NCBI GenBank assembly: GCA_021799835.1
Contig: JAJYZQ010000015.1
Coordinates: forward strand, 1-7,305
Direction of reading: 5' to 3'
Source of the DNA: a bacterium
GTDB taxonomy: Bacteria > Patescibacteriota > Minisyncoccia > JAJYZQ01
DNA length: 7,305 nt
The notes below the pieces were generated by a model. That model was not told the DNA's origin, ran no database searches, and worked only from the letters and a program-made list of their open reading frames with translations. Shown here in pieces: positions 1-5,982 of the stretch. The stretch's first letter is position 1; each line of letters starts with the position of its first letter. Both the position numbers and the translations under genes were made by a program.

Positions 1-98
1 CCCGCAATCCTTCAGCGTAGGGTGCGAAAGAATAATACAAAATAAGGGAGATTCCGCGCCCTTGTTCAGAGTGGTTTATTTTAATTTGTCAAAACAAT

Positions 99-575
99 AT
101 GGAAATCGTACTGACTGCAGGAGTGGGGAATGGTCCTACCGCACTTGCCGCATTTGATGGTGCGTTGCAGGATGCCGGCATTGCAAATTACAACCTGATC
201 CCTTTGAGTTCGGTCATTCCTATTGGTGCGCGCATCGTGGAGCGCCGGCCAGAGCATCGCCCGGATCACTATGGTTGGAGATTGTATGTTGTATTAAGTG
301 TAGCGCATACGAAACATAGCGGTGCAGCGTATGCAGGTCTGGGTTGGATGCAAACAAAAGACGGAAGGGGATTGCTGGTGGAGCATCACGGCGGCTCTGC
401 TGAGGAAGTGCATCAGCGCATCACCTCATCATTAACGCATATGCGGAAGGGCCGTGCTTATCAGTACGGTGATAGCGCAGAAAAAATAATTGGCACGACT
501 GCTGACCGTATGCCATCTTGTGCAGTGGTCGCTGCAGTATTTCAGGCGCAAAACTGGGCATATGCGCACCGCTGA
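99..575 (+). CDS. pdaD: Pyruvoyl-dependent arginine decarboxylase
   Basis: The predicted enzyme converts arginine to agmatine and CO2, the first step of agmatine-based polyamine synthesis, probably in the cytosol. The 158-residue product matches the PvlArgDC family from end to end. It has an N-terminal GVG motif (8-10), the helix AAFDGALQDAGI (17-28), and NLIPLSSVIP (32-41) containing the Ser37-Ser38 pair. In this family the proenzyme cleaves itself at that pair, giving a small beta chain and an alpha chain whose N-terminal serine becomes the pyruvoyl cofactor. Glu95 in GLLVEHHGG fits the conserved proton-donor glutamate, and CAVVAAVF (141-148) is the usual C-terminal strand. The ATG at 99 is the only plausible in-frame start and sits where family members begin. 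It has no Shine-Dalgarno. The family is best known from archaea and also occurs in Chlamydiae and CPR bacteria. No other polyamine gene lies nearby. Confidence 0.93.
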   Translation: MEIVLTAGVGNGPTALAAFDGALQDAGIANYNLIPLSSVIPIGARIVERRPEHRPDHYGWRLYVVLSVAHTKHSGAAYAGLGWMQTKDGRGLLVEHHGGSAEEVHQRITSSLTHMRKGRAYQYGDSAEKIIGTTADRMPSCAVVAAVFQAQNWAYAHR

Positions 576-606
576 TCATACTACAGGAAAAATACATAAA
601 CTATAT

Positions 607-626
607 ATGCATACATAATTATGCAT
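607..626. repeat. Paired ATGCAT palindromes upstream of the 635 promoter
   Basis: Two copies of the self-complementary hexamer ATGCAT (607-612 and 621-626) are separated by 8 bp of A/T-rich DNA and end 8 bp before the -35 box of the promoter at 635. The centre-to-centre distance is 14 bp. The position would suit an activator site or an A/T-rich UP-type element. Chance is a real alternative in such A/T-rich DNA. Confidence 0.25.
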
Positions 627-634
627 TGGTAAAG

Positions 635-663
635 TTGACAGTATTCATTTCCCTTGATTTAAT
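635..663 (+). promoter_or_regulatory. Sigma70-type promoter for the polyprenyl synthase leader
   Basis: A perfect -35 hexamer TTGACA (635-640) is followed by a 17-bp spacer and TTTAAT (658-663, five of six consensus bases). TG at 655-656 makes it an extended -10. The start of transcription should lie near 670. A small hairpin follows at once: ATTCA at 673-677 pairs with TGAAT at 685-689. This is the closest match to a bacterial consensus promoter in the window. It would drive the polyprenyl diphosphate synthase gene through a leader of about 120 nt. Confidence 0.68.
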
Positions 664-698
664 GAACATAGCATTCACGCTTCGCTGAATATTGTTTT

Positions 699-776
699 AT
701 GACACAGCGTTATTGGCTAGAATCATACTGGGGCATTACATTTTACGATTCAATGGATCGGAAAGTATTAATTTGA
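699..776 (+). CDS. Possible 25-residue aromatic-rich leader peptide
   Basis: An ATG about 30 nt after the inferred transcription start opens a 25-codon ORF ending in TGA at 774-776, ten nt before the terminator-like hairpin at 787. The product begins MTQRYWLESYWGITFYD and holds two Trp, three Tyr and one Phe, a high aromatic content. Its place between a strong promoter and an intrinsic terminator resembles an attenuator leader peptide. It has no Shine-Dalgarno, like most genes here, and no recognised homologue. No clear antiterminator pairing is visible. It could be a chance ORF inside an untranslated leader or a small RNA. Confidence 0.22.
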   Translation: MTQRYWLESYWGITFYDSMDRKVLI

Positions 777-786
777 AGTAATGGAG

Positions 787-810
787 GGCAGCCGTCGTGC
801 TGCCTTTTTT
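787..810 (+). terminator. Terminator-like hairpin in the leader, overlapping the GTG start
   Basis: GGCAGC (787-792) pairs perfectly with GCTGCC (799-804) across a CGTCGT loop and is followed directly by six T (805-810). A785 and G786 can extend the stem into the T-run. This has the form of a short rho-independent terminator. It lies downstream of the promoter at 635, so transcripts of the next gene must pass through it. Its 5' arm overlaps the GGAGGG that could serve as ribosome-binding site for the GTG at 797. The structure could therefore limit transcription, translation or both. It may also simply end a read-through transcript from the arginine decarboxylase gene. Confidence 0.55.
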
Positions 811-1921
811 GTTGGCTATGGCACTGAAAGAATTGCTTACTCCGCTACGCGTTATCACGCCAATCATCGGCAAAGCAGATAAAAGATCCGCAGAACCTTT
901 GGCGCAAGATGCAGTGGTGAAAGAATTGGAAAAGGTCAGCAAAGAGATTGACCCTATCATTGTGAGCATTTTGTCTCACAACATTAAAGATGCGCATCTT
1001 CGTGAAGCAGTGATATACCAAATGCTCGCCGGTGGCAAGCGCTTGCGCCCGGCACTCGCACTGTTTAGCGCCCGCGCATGCGGCGGCAAAGCCAATGATA
1101 CGCTCAACGCTGCGGCAGGATTGGAAATATTGCATAACTATACGCTCATTATTGATGACATCATTGATAACAGCGTTATTCGCCGAGGGAAGCCTACCGT
1201 GTGGAATAAATATGGCACCAATATCACGCAGTGTTTAGGAATCTATTATGCTGCGGGCATATTCCGGGCAGCAGAGCTCTCGCCGCACGGACAGAAGATC
1301 AGCAGGATATTTTCCGAGACTATGAAAACCGTATCCGAAGGTGAGGTGCTGGATATTTTGATGGAGGAAACGCCGAAAGACGAGCCATACATCAAAGCAA
1401 ACCGTCCGGAAAAGATCAGTGTTGAGGATTATTTCCAGATGGTCAGTAAAAAAACTGCCGCGTTGTTGGAAGCGTCGTGCCATGTAGGCGCGGTATGTGC
1501 GGAGGCGGGGGACAAAGAAACTCAGGCCTTGCGGGACTTTGGTTATAGTATTGGCATTGCATTTCAGATTCAGGATGATATCCTTGATATGTTCGGCGAT
1601 GAAAAAAAATTCAATAAAAAGATTGGCAAGGACATTCAAGAGCATAAGCGCGGAAACATTGTTATTCTCTACGCGACGAGTGAATTGAAGGGAGAGCGCA
1701 AAAATAGGCTGATGGACATTCTGCACAGCATAACGCCGAGTGATCAAGAGATCGCTGAAGCGCTGGACATTATCAAAAGCACTACAGCGCTCGGCAAAGC
1801 AAAAAGCCTGGGGGAAAAATTTGTGGAGAAAGCAAAAGCCAGCTTAAATGTATTGCCAGATAACACGTATCGTTCTATGCTGAATATGCTTGCGGATTTC
1901 ATTCTTTCGCGAGAAAAGTAA
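797..1921 (+). CDS. Short-chain polyprenyl diphosphate synthase (FPP/GGPP synthase type)
   Basis: This trans-prenyltransferase condenses isopentenyl diphosphate onto an allylic diphosphate to make linear prenyl diphosphates. All class motifs are present, numbered from the GTG: GGKRLRP (79-85), first Asp-rich motif DDIID (120-124), RRGKPTVW (129-136), KKTA (218-221) and second Asp-rich motif FQIQDDILD (256-264). The first motif has no two-residue insertion and Tyr115 lies five residues before it. That is the pattern of archaeal-type GGPP synthases, so a C15-C20 product is likely. The lysine segment at 278-287 (GKDIQEHKRG) lacks the usual threonine after the last lysine. The start is uncertain. 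GTG 797 has GGAGGG at 783-788 but lies in the loop of a terminator-like hairpin. ATG 818 avoids the hairpin and has no ribosome-binding site. No other isoprenoid gene is in view. At 374 residues it is somewhat longer than usual, mainly through its first 40 residues. Confidence 0.93.
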   Translation: MLPFLLAMALKELLTPLRVITPIIGKADKRSAEPLAQDAVVKELEKVSKEIDPIIVSILSHNIKDAHLREAVIYQMLAGGKRLRPALALFSARACGGKANDTLNAAAGLEILHNYTLIIDDIIDNSVIRRGKPTVWNKYGTNITQCLGIYYAAGIFRAAELSPHGQKISRIFSETMKTVSEGEVLDILMEETPKDEPYIKANRPEKISVEDYFQMVSKKTAALLEASCHVGAVCAEAGDKETQALRDFGYSIGIAFQIQDDILDMFGDEKKFNKKIGKDIQEHKRGNIVILYATSELKGERKNRLMDILHSITPSDQEIAEALDIIKSTTALGKAKSLGEKFVEKAKASLNVLPDNTYRSMLNMLADFILSREK

Positions 1922-1941
1922 TCAGGAGAGCATAATGCTTA

Positions 1942-1947
1942 TATAAT
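1942..1947 (+). promoter_or_regulatory. TATAAT -10 box upstream of the yjbQ-like gene
   Basis: A perfect TATAAT lies in the 60-bp gap after the polyprenyl synthase stop codon, placing a transcription start near 1954 and a leader of about 28 nt before the ATG at 1982. No convincing -35 box is found 16-18 bp upstream, and there is no TGn extension. The call rests on the hexamer and its position. Confidence 0.45.
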
Positions 1948-1981
1948 ACGCGGGCACAATATCACTGTAATCTGAACATCT

Positions 1982-2425
1982 ATGAAATTTTTCCATAAAC
2001 TCCTTACCTACAAGACAAAAAACATCTTTGATTTTATTGATATTTCTGACGATGTAATCTAGGCGGTAGAAGAAAGTGGCATACACAATGGATTGGTGAA
2101 TGTGCAAACTATGCATACGACCGCGAGCATTGTGGTTAATGAGAACGAGCCACTTCTTTTGGAAGATCTGAAAGAACATTTGGAAGGCATTGCATCACAG
2201 CACGGCGCATACCGGCATGATGATTTTACGATCCGCACCGTCAATATGTGTGATGATGAGTGTGCAAATGGTCACGCACACTGTAAGGCAACGCACTTGA
2301 GCGCAAACGCCACATTAAATTTAATCGGCGGGAAATTGCAGCTGGGCCAGTGGCAGCGTGTGCTCTTCGCGGAGCTTGATCGCTCTCGCGAACGGAAAGT
2401 CCAAATAGCAATCTTGGGAGAGTAA
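1982..2425 (+). pseudogene. yjbQ: YjbQ-family (UPF0047) gene interrupted by an in-frame amber codon
   Basis: Read from ATG 1982 to TAA 2423-2425, the 147-codon frame aligns with the YjbQ/UPF0047 family over its whole length, except that codon 27 (2060-2062) is TAG. Before the stop it gives FIDISDDVI, and after it AVEESGIHNGLVNVQ, the usual first strand and helix. Downstream come MHTTASIVVNENEP, YRHDDF, NGHAHCKA, GKLQLGQWQRVLFAELD and the C-terminal VQIAILGE, all family hallmarks including the metal-site histidines. E. coli YjbQ has reported weak thiamine-phosphate synthase activity, but the true role is unsettled. Family members often have Gln, Lys or Glu at this place, so a single change such as CAG to TAG would explain it. 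Possibilities are a recent pseudogene, a sequencing or assembly error, or amber suppression. Restart at TTG 2093, GTG 2096 or ATG 2111 would give about 105-110 residues without the first strand and helix. The rest of the frame is undamaged. Confidence 0.85.
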
Positions 2426-2466
2426 CATTCTCTCATTTCACTATAAAAATCCGATCACGCTAAATG

Positions 2467-2496
2467 GCAAAGGCCCCGCTTGTGCGGGGTCTTTGC
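2467..2496. terminator. Strong hairpin between convergent genes, likely bidirectional terminator
   Basis: GCAAAGGCCCCGC (2467-2479) pairs with GCGGGGTCTTTGC (2484-2496) around a TTGT loop: 13 pairs, including one G-U. It lies 41 bp after the yjbQ-like stop and 21 bp beyond the stop of the minus-strand HD gene, so it can end both transcripts. The T-tract after the stem is poor on either strand, but the arms carry T-rich and A-rich segments. Confidence 0.75.
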
Positions 2497-2517
2497 TTCC
2501 AGAAAAAATATGGGGCA

Positions 2518-3072
2518 TTATATGCCGAGTTGTTCGTGAACGCCTTGCATCGCATGCAGCGTTATCTCTGCCAGTTCTTCCACGCTCAGTCCTAGCATTT
2601 CGGGCGTTTCATTAATGATCGCACGTGAGACACCGCGCGCAAAGGATTTTTCCTTGAATTTTTTCATAATGGAACGGACGGAAAGATCGGCAATCTTGCG
2701 GGAAGGCAACACCATAACCGCAGCGGTGACGAGTCCGGTCATTTCTTCGGTGCTATAGAGCGCCTTATCCATAAGCTCATGCGGACGTGCGGTTCCGAGA
2801 TAATTATGTGCCCGGATCGCGCGGATGATCGCATCATCACATCCTTGAGCGCGCAGGATCTCCGCAGCTACCTCGGTATGTCTTTCCGGCTGGTCTGTGG
2901 TTTCTTCCCAATCCATATCATGCAAAAGTCCCGCAATACCCCACTGACCCGCATCAGCGCCAAATTTTTCCGCGAGTGATCGCATCAGTGCTTCCACCGC
3001 CAGTGCATGGCGGATATTTGCTGGATTTTTTATGTGGAGATTGAGCAAATGCCATGCTTCGTTCCGGTCCAT
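2518..3072 (-). CDS. HD-domain (HDIG-type) metal-dependent hydrolase
   Basis: A 184-residue soluble protein of the HD superfamily, whose members use bound metal ions to cleave phosphate esters, often of nucleotides. From the chosen start the conserved positions are His22 (NIRHALAVEALM), His51-Asp52 (GIAGLLHDMDWE), His65, and His89 in IRAHN. The C-terminal part KKFKEKSFARGVSR (137-150) is typical of small stand-alone HDIG proteins common in Firmicutes and CPR bacteria. The substrate is unknown. The last acidic ligand, usually Asp in a DELTGL-type segment, appears here as Glu109 in STEEMTGL. The frame is open up to ATG 3183, but the extra 37 residues are basic and unlike the family, and MDRNEAWHLL is a normal N-terminus, so 3072 is preferred. 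No Shine-Dalgarno is seen. The gene is divergent from the glycerate kinase gene and convergent with the yjbQ-like gene. Confidence 0.88.
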   Translation of the reverse strand: MDRNEAWHLLNLHIKNPANIRHALAVEALMRSLAEKFGADAGQWGIAGLLHDMDWEETTDQPERHTEVAAEILRAQGCDDAIIRAIRAHNYLGTARPHELMDKALYSTEEMTGLVTAAVMVLPSRKIADLSVRSIMKKFKEKSFARGVSRAIINETPEMLGLSVEELAEITLHAMQGVHEQLGI

Positions 3073-3163
3073 AGGTGATGGTTTTCTAATGGTATGTCCA
3101 TAGCGTAGCACACTTTTCAAATTCTTAAATAACCTGGTTTGACAAAACATTCTTTGTACTGCC

Positions 3164-3193
3164 TTGACGAAGTGAACAAGCATAAAATATGTT
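3164..3193 (+). promoter_or_regulatory. Weak candidate promoter for the glycerate kinase gene
   Basis: TTGACG (3164-3169), an 18-bp spacer and TATGTT (3188-3193, four of six) would start transcription near 3200, leaving about 55 nt before the ATG. An alternative is TATTAT at 3240-3245, nine bp before the ATG at 3255, which would give a nearly leaderless message. The sequence does not decide between them. Confidence 0.25.
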
Positions 3194-3254
3194 TGTCTGT
3201 TTGCGCAAAATATGAGAAAATAAATGCGTCACTGTTATCTATTATGTATGCGTT

Positions 3255-4514
3255 ATGAAAATCATTAAAAATTTTGCAGATCTGGCAAAAACGCCCGGAA
3301 GGTCAGATGCATTGACTATTCTTGAGGCGGGCTTCCGCGCCATCAATACCAAGGAAGTTATTCGCAAAGCTGTACACCTGACTGATCATCATCTCGTTAT
3401 TCAAGGCAATAACTTTAATTTAGCTTATTATAAGCGCATATTTATCGTTGCCATCGGGAAGGCCGGTCTGGACGCTGCAATAGCGCTGGAAGAAGTGCTG
3501 GGCGACAAGATCTATCGCGGCGTGGTGCTGTCTAACAAAACGGCGACATTCACCCGTATGCAGTCATTTATGATGACGCATCCGCTGCCGAGCTTGTCTA
3601 ATACGCAGGCAACCGAAGAGCTGGTGAATATGCTGAAAGAAACGAAAGAAGACGATCTGGTCATTGCAGTGATCTCCGGCGGAGGATCAGCGATGCTCTG
3701 TTATCCGTATGCGCTAGAGTGCCAGCAGGGGCAGGAGCTTTATGAAGCGTCTATTAAATACGGCATCAATATCTACGACCTCAATTTGCTGCGCAAGCAT
3801 ACCTCGGAAGTAAAGGGCGGCGGCATAGCGATCGCGGCATATCCGGCGACCGTTGTGGGGCTGGTATTTTCAGATATTCCGGGAGATGCAGCAGAGATCG
3901 TCGCATCCGGCCCCACGTATCGCGACACGACAACTATTGCCGATGCACAGAAAGTCGCTGACAAATATAGCATAAAAAAATTGCAGATGAGAGAGACGGT
4001 TAAAGACGATAAATATTTTAAAAAGGTGACCAATATCCTGGTCGCATCAAACATACTTGCGCTTGAAGGGATGCAACAAAAAGCAAAAGAACTGGGATAC
4101 GCTGCGGATATCTGGAAAGCGGATGTCAATGACACGGCACAGCACTTTGCGCAGCAATTTGCCGCGATGGGCAAAAAGAAATCGGTTGTGCTTGCAGGCG
4201 GTGAGACCGTGGTGCACGTGGATCACCCGGGGCGCGGCGGCAGAAATTTGAATGTAGCGCTGTATAGTTTGCCGCTATTGCGGGAGGGGCAGATCGTTAT
4301 TTCCGCGGCGAGCGATGGGCGGGATAATACGGATGCTGTGGGCGCTATAGCGGACACGATTGCTCGCGACAAGGCAAAAGACCTGCACCTTGATGCGGAT
4401 AAATATTTGCGGGAAGGAAACAGCTATATATTCTTTGAAGAGTTGGACGACCTCATCTTCACCGGCGTAACTGGCTCAAATGTTTCCGACATTATGCTTA
4501 CACTGGTAGAATGA
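3255..4514 (+). CDS. Glycerate 2-kinase (MOFRL/DUF4147 family)
   Basis: The predicted cytosolic enzyme phosphorylates D-glycerate with ATP to 2-phosphoglycerate. The 419-residue product has the family layout. The N-terminal DUF4147 domain holds IGKAG (67-71), THPLPS (108-113), SGGGSAML (141-148), LRKHTSEVKGGG (179-190) and SDIPGD (206-211) with VASGPT after it. The C-terminal MOFRL domain holds LAGGETVV (313-320), GRGGRN (326-331), SDGRDNTDA (353-361) and TGVTGSNVSD (403-412). Lys69 and the Arg327-Arg330 pair are the likely counterparts of the catalytic Lys and Arg known in the Thermotoga enzyme, by motif position only. Length is normal and no key motif is missing. The enolase gene, which uses the product, starts 31 bp downstream, so the two are probably co-transcribed. 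The ATG lacks a Shine-Dalgarno. Some family members are annotated as hydroxypyruvate reductases, an older name for the same fold. Confidence 0.93.
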   Translation: MKIIKNFADLAKTPGRSDALTILEAGFRAINTKEVIRKAVHLTDHHLVIQGNNFNLAYYKRIFIVAIGKAGLDAAIALEEVLGDKIYRGVVLSNKTATFTRMQSFMMTHPLPSLSNTQATEELVNMLKETKEDDLVIAVISGGGSAMLCYPYALECQQGQELYEASIKYGINIYDLNLLRKHTSEVKGGGIAIAAYPATVVGLVFSDIPGDAAEIVASGPTYRDTTTIADAQKVADKYSIKKLQMRETVKDDKYFKKVTNILVASNILALEGMQQKAKELGYAADIWKADVNDTAQHFAQQFAAMGKKKSVVLAGGETVVHVDHPGRGGRNLNVALYSLPLLREGQIVISAASDGRDNTDAVGAIADTIARDKAKDLHLDADKYLREGNSYIFFEELDDLIFTGVTGSNVSDIMLTLVE

Positions 4515-4545
4515 TAAATGTAGTATTTGAAAATAATCTTTAAGT

Positions 4546-5784
4546 ATGCCTCATTTGACCGCCATTCATGCGCGAGAAATATTGGACTCGCGAGGAAATC
4601 CTACAGTAGAGACCGTAGTAGCGCTGGACGATGGAAGTACGGGCATATTCGCCGTACCCTCAGGTGCAAGCACCGGTGCTAAAGAAGCGTTGGAGCTGCG
4701 TGACAATGACCCGACGCGGTTCGGCGGCAAAGGGGTGCTTACGGCGGTTGCAAACGTAAATGAAAAAATAGCGCCCGCACTGATGGGTAAAGAAGTGACC
4801 GGCCAAAAAGAGTTGGACGATGCAATGATCGCATTGGACAGCACGCCAAACAAGTCATCACTCGGTGCAAATGCCATACTATCGGTCAGCGTTGCTGCTG
4901 CATTAGCAGGTGCAGCATCGCGAAAACAAGAACCGTATGTATATATCCATGATCTGTTCGGTGGCACGATGAATATGCCGCTGCTCTTTTTTAATGTCAT
5001 TAACGGCGGCAAGCATGCCGCAGGGCGCCTTGCCTTTCAAGAATATATGCTCTGTCCGCAAACAGAGTCCGCCGCGGAAAGCGTGCAGGCTGCAGCAACG
5101 CTTCTGCACGCACTGAAAGCTCATTTGGTCAAAATATATGGACCATTCTCAGCGAACATTGGCGATGAAGGCGGATTTGTGCCGGATATTGCGGATTGCC
5201 AGGAGCCATTTGCGATTCTTGCAGAGGTAGTGAAGAATTCCGGCATCACTCTGCCAATGAAGTTTTCTGTGGACGCCGCGGCAAACAGTTTTTTTAGCGA
5301 TAATGCCTATGCGGTAAACAGCACACCAATGGCTGCCGAGCAACTGATGGCATATTATCGTGATATAGCAGAAAAATTTCCCCTGCTTTTTATAGAGGAT
5401 CCGTTTAATGAGAATGATACAGGACATTTTGCACAACTCTTTGCAGCAGTGCGAGATAATGCATTCGTGGTAGGGGATGATCTCACGGTCACCAACACTG
5501 CGTACATTAAAAATGCCATAGACGCAGATGCTGCCGGCGGATTTATCATTAAACTGAATCAGATCGGCACACTTTCGGAAACACTGGATGCCATCAGAAT
5601 GGTCCAGCAAAACGGCCGGCATCCCATCATCTCGCATCGGAGCGGCGAGACGAATAGTGATTTCATTGCTGATCTCGCGGTGGGCACGGGTGCTTACGGC
5701 ATCAAGGCAGGCGCTCCGCAGCGCGGTGAGCGCGTTGCTAAGTATAACCGCTTCCTTGCCTTGGAACAGTTGCTGAAGAAATAG
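4546..5784 (+). CDS. eno: Enolase (phosphopyruvate hydratase)
   Basis: Interconverts 2-phosphoglycerate and phosphoenolpyruvate. The 412-residue product is slightly shorter than the usual 420-430 but complete. Visible landmarks are ILDSRGNPTVE (12-22), the flexible loop PSGASTG (38-44), NGGKHA (153-158), QEYM (165-168) and IGDEGGF (205-211) with the general acid Glu208. Metal ligands are Asp243, Glu284 (IEDP) and Asp311 (GDD), followed by Lys336 in IIKLNQIGT as the catalytic base and SHRSGET (363-369). The segment before Lys336 reads AAGGF where AN-A-L is common, a minor oddity. The gene follows the glycerate kinase that makes its substrate and precedes pyruvate kinase, which uses its product. 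TAG is the stop codon and falls at the normal C-terminus, showing that TAG terminates in this genome. The start has no Shine-Dalgarno. TAATCT at 4534-4539 could support a leaderless start, weakly. Confidence 0.98.
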   Translation: MPHLTAIHAREILDSRGNPTVETVVALDDGSTGIFAVPSGASTGAKEALELRDNDPTRFGGKGVLTAVANVNEKIAPALMGKEVTGQKELDDAMIALDSTPNKSSLGANAILSVSVAAALAGAASRKQEPYVYIHDLFGGTMNMPLLFFNVINGGKHAAGRLAFQEYMLCPQTESAAESVQAAATLLHALKAHLVKIYGPFSANIGDEGGFVPDIADCQEPFAILAEVVKNSGITLPMKFSVDAAANSFFSDNAYAVNSTPMAAEQLMAYYRDIAEKFPLLFIEDPFNENDTGHFAQLFAAVRDNAFVVGDDLTVTNTAYIKNAIDADAAGGFIIKLNQIGTLSETLDAIRMVQQNGRHPIISHRSGETNSDFIADLAVGTGAYGIKAGAPQRGERVAKYNRFLALEQLLKK

Positions 5785-5828
5785 AATATTGGAGATTTCT
5801 CGCTCTTGCTCGGAATCCCCAATATTTT
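5785..5828 (+). terminator. Terminator hairpin immediately after enolase
   Basis: AATATTGG (5785-5792) pairs with CCAATATT (5819-5826). After one mismatch GATTTC (5794-5799) pairs with GGAATC (5812-5817), including one T-G pair, leaving a 12-nt loop. The descending arm runs into TTTT (5825-5828). The hairpin starts at the base after the enolase stop and probably ends the glycerate kinase-enolase transcript. The T-run is short, so read-through is possible. Confidence 0.6.
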
Positions 5829-5849
5829 CCTGTCATTCCGGTATGCCGG

Positions 5850-5906
5850 CTTGTCCTTCCATAGCTTTGCCTTGCTATGCCACAACCTCGGCGAAGGATG
5901 GACAAG
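5850..5906. repeat. Compound palindromic intergenic element (REP/MITE-like candidate)
   Basis: Outer arms CTTGTCCTTCC (5850-5860) and GGATGGACAAG (5896-5906) pair at 10 of 11 positions. Inside, ATAGC (5861-5865) and GCTAT (5874-5878) form a second hairpin with a loop TTTGCCTT. A CCGG-TATG-CCGG motif (5838-5849) borders the left arm. The structure encodes nothing, is not a tRNA, and is separate from the enolase terminator. A nested inverted repeat of about 57 bp in an intergenic gap resembles dispersed palindromic repeats of bacterial chromosomes. Only one copy lies in this window, so repetition is inferred and not seen. Confidence 0.5.
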
Positions 5907-5948
5907 GGTGGGTAGTGAGAACAACAAAAGAACCAGAACAGCAGGGCG

Positions 5949-5957
5949 TGTTATAAT
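5949..5957 (+). promoter_or_regulatory. Extended -10 promoter for pyruvate kinase
   Basis: TGTTATAAT combines a perfect TATAAT (5952-5957) with an extended TGn motif. No -35 hexamer is evident 17 bp upstream, which extended -10 promoters tolerate. Transcription should start near 5964, leaving a leader of about 19 nt without a Shine-Dalgarno before the ATG at 5983. Pyruvate kinase can thus be expressed separately from enolase. Confidence 0.6.
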
Positions 5958-5982
5958 ACATCATTACTAGTGTTTATTACTT

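Noticed and set aside
44..63. Small hairpin AAGGG/CCCTT before the arginine decarboxylase gene
   Set aside because: Five base pairs with a 10-nt loop is too weak to call. It might end a transcript arriving on the minus strand, but no such gene is visible in the window.
1235..1747. Minus-strand frame of 170 codons opposite the polyprenyl synthase gene
   Set aside because: It lies wholly inside a gene with every expected motif, has no promoter or family features, and reads as a shadow.
2060..2062. TAG as a reassigned sense codon, or TGA read as glycine
   Set aside because: Enolase ends with TAG at its normal C-terminus, and the arginine decarboxylase and glycerate kinase end with TGA at theirs. 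No other conserved gene here contains in-frame TAG or TGA.
3139..3162. TTGACA at 3139-3144 as a second glycerate kinase promoter
   Set aside because: No -10-like hexamer lies 16-18 bp downstream. The nearest A/T-rich hexamers have unsuitable spacing.
3073..3183. N-terminal extension of the HD gene to ATG 3183
   Set aside because: The extra 37 residues have no family similarity, while the ATG at 3072 begins exactly where small HDIG proteins begin.
5829..5910. tRNA or other structured RNA in the enolase-pyruvate kinase gap
   Set aside because: There is no cloverleaf, no T-loop motif and no promoter-terminator pair around it. The nested palindrome fits an intergenic repeat better.
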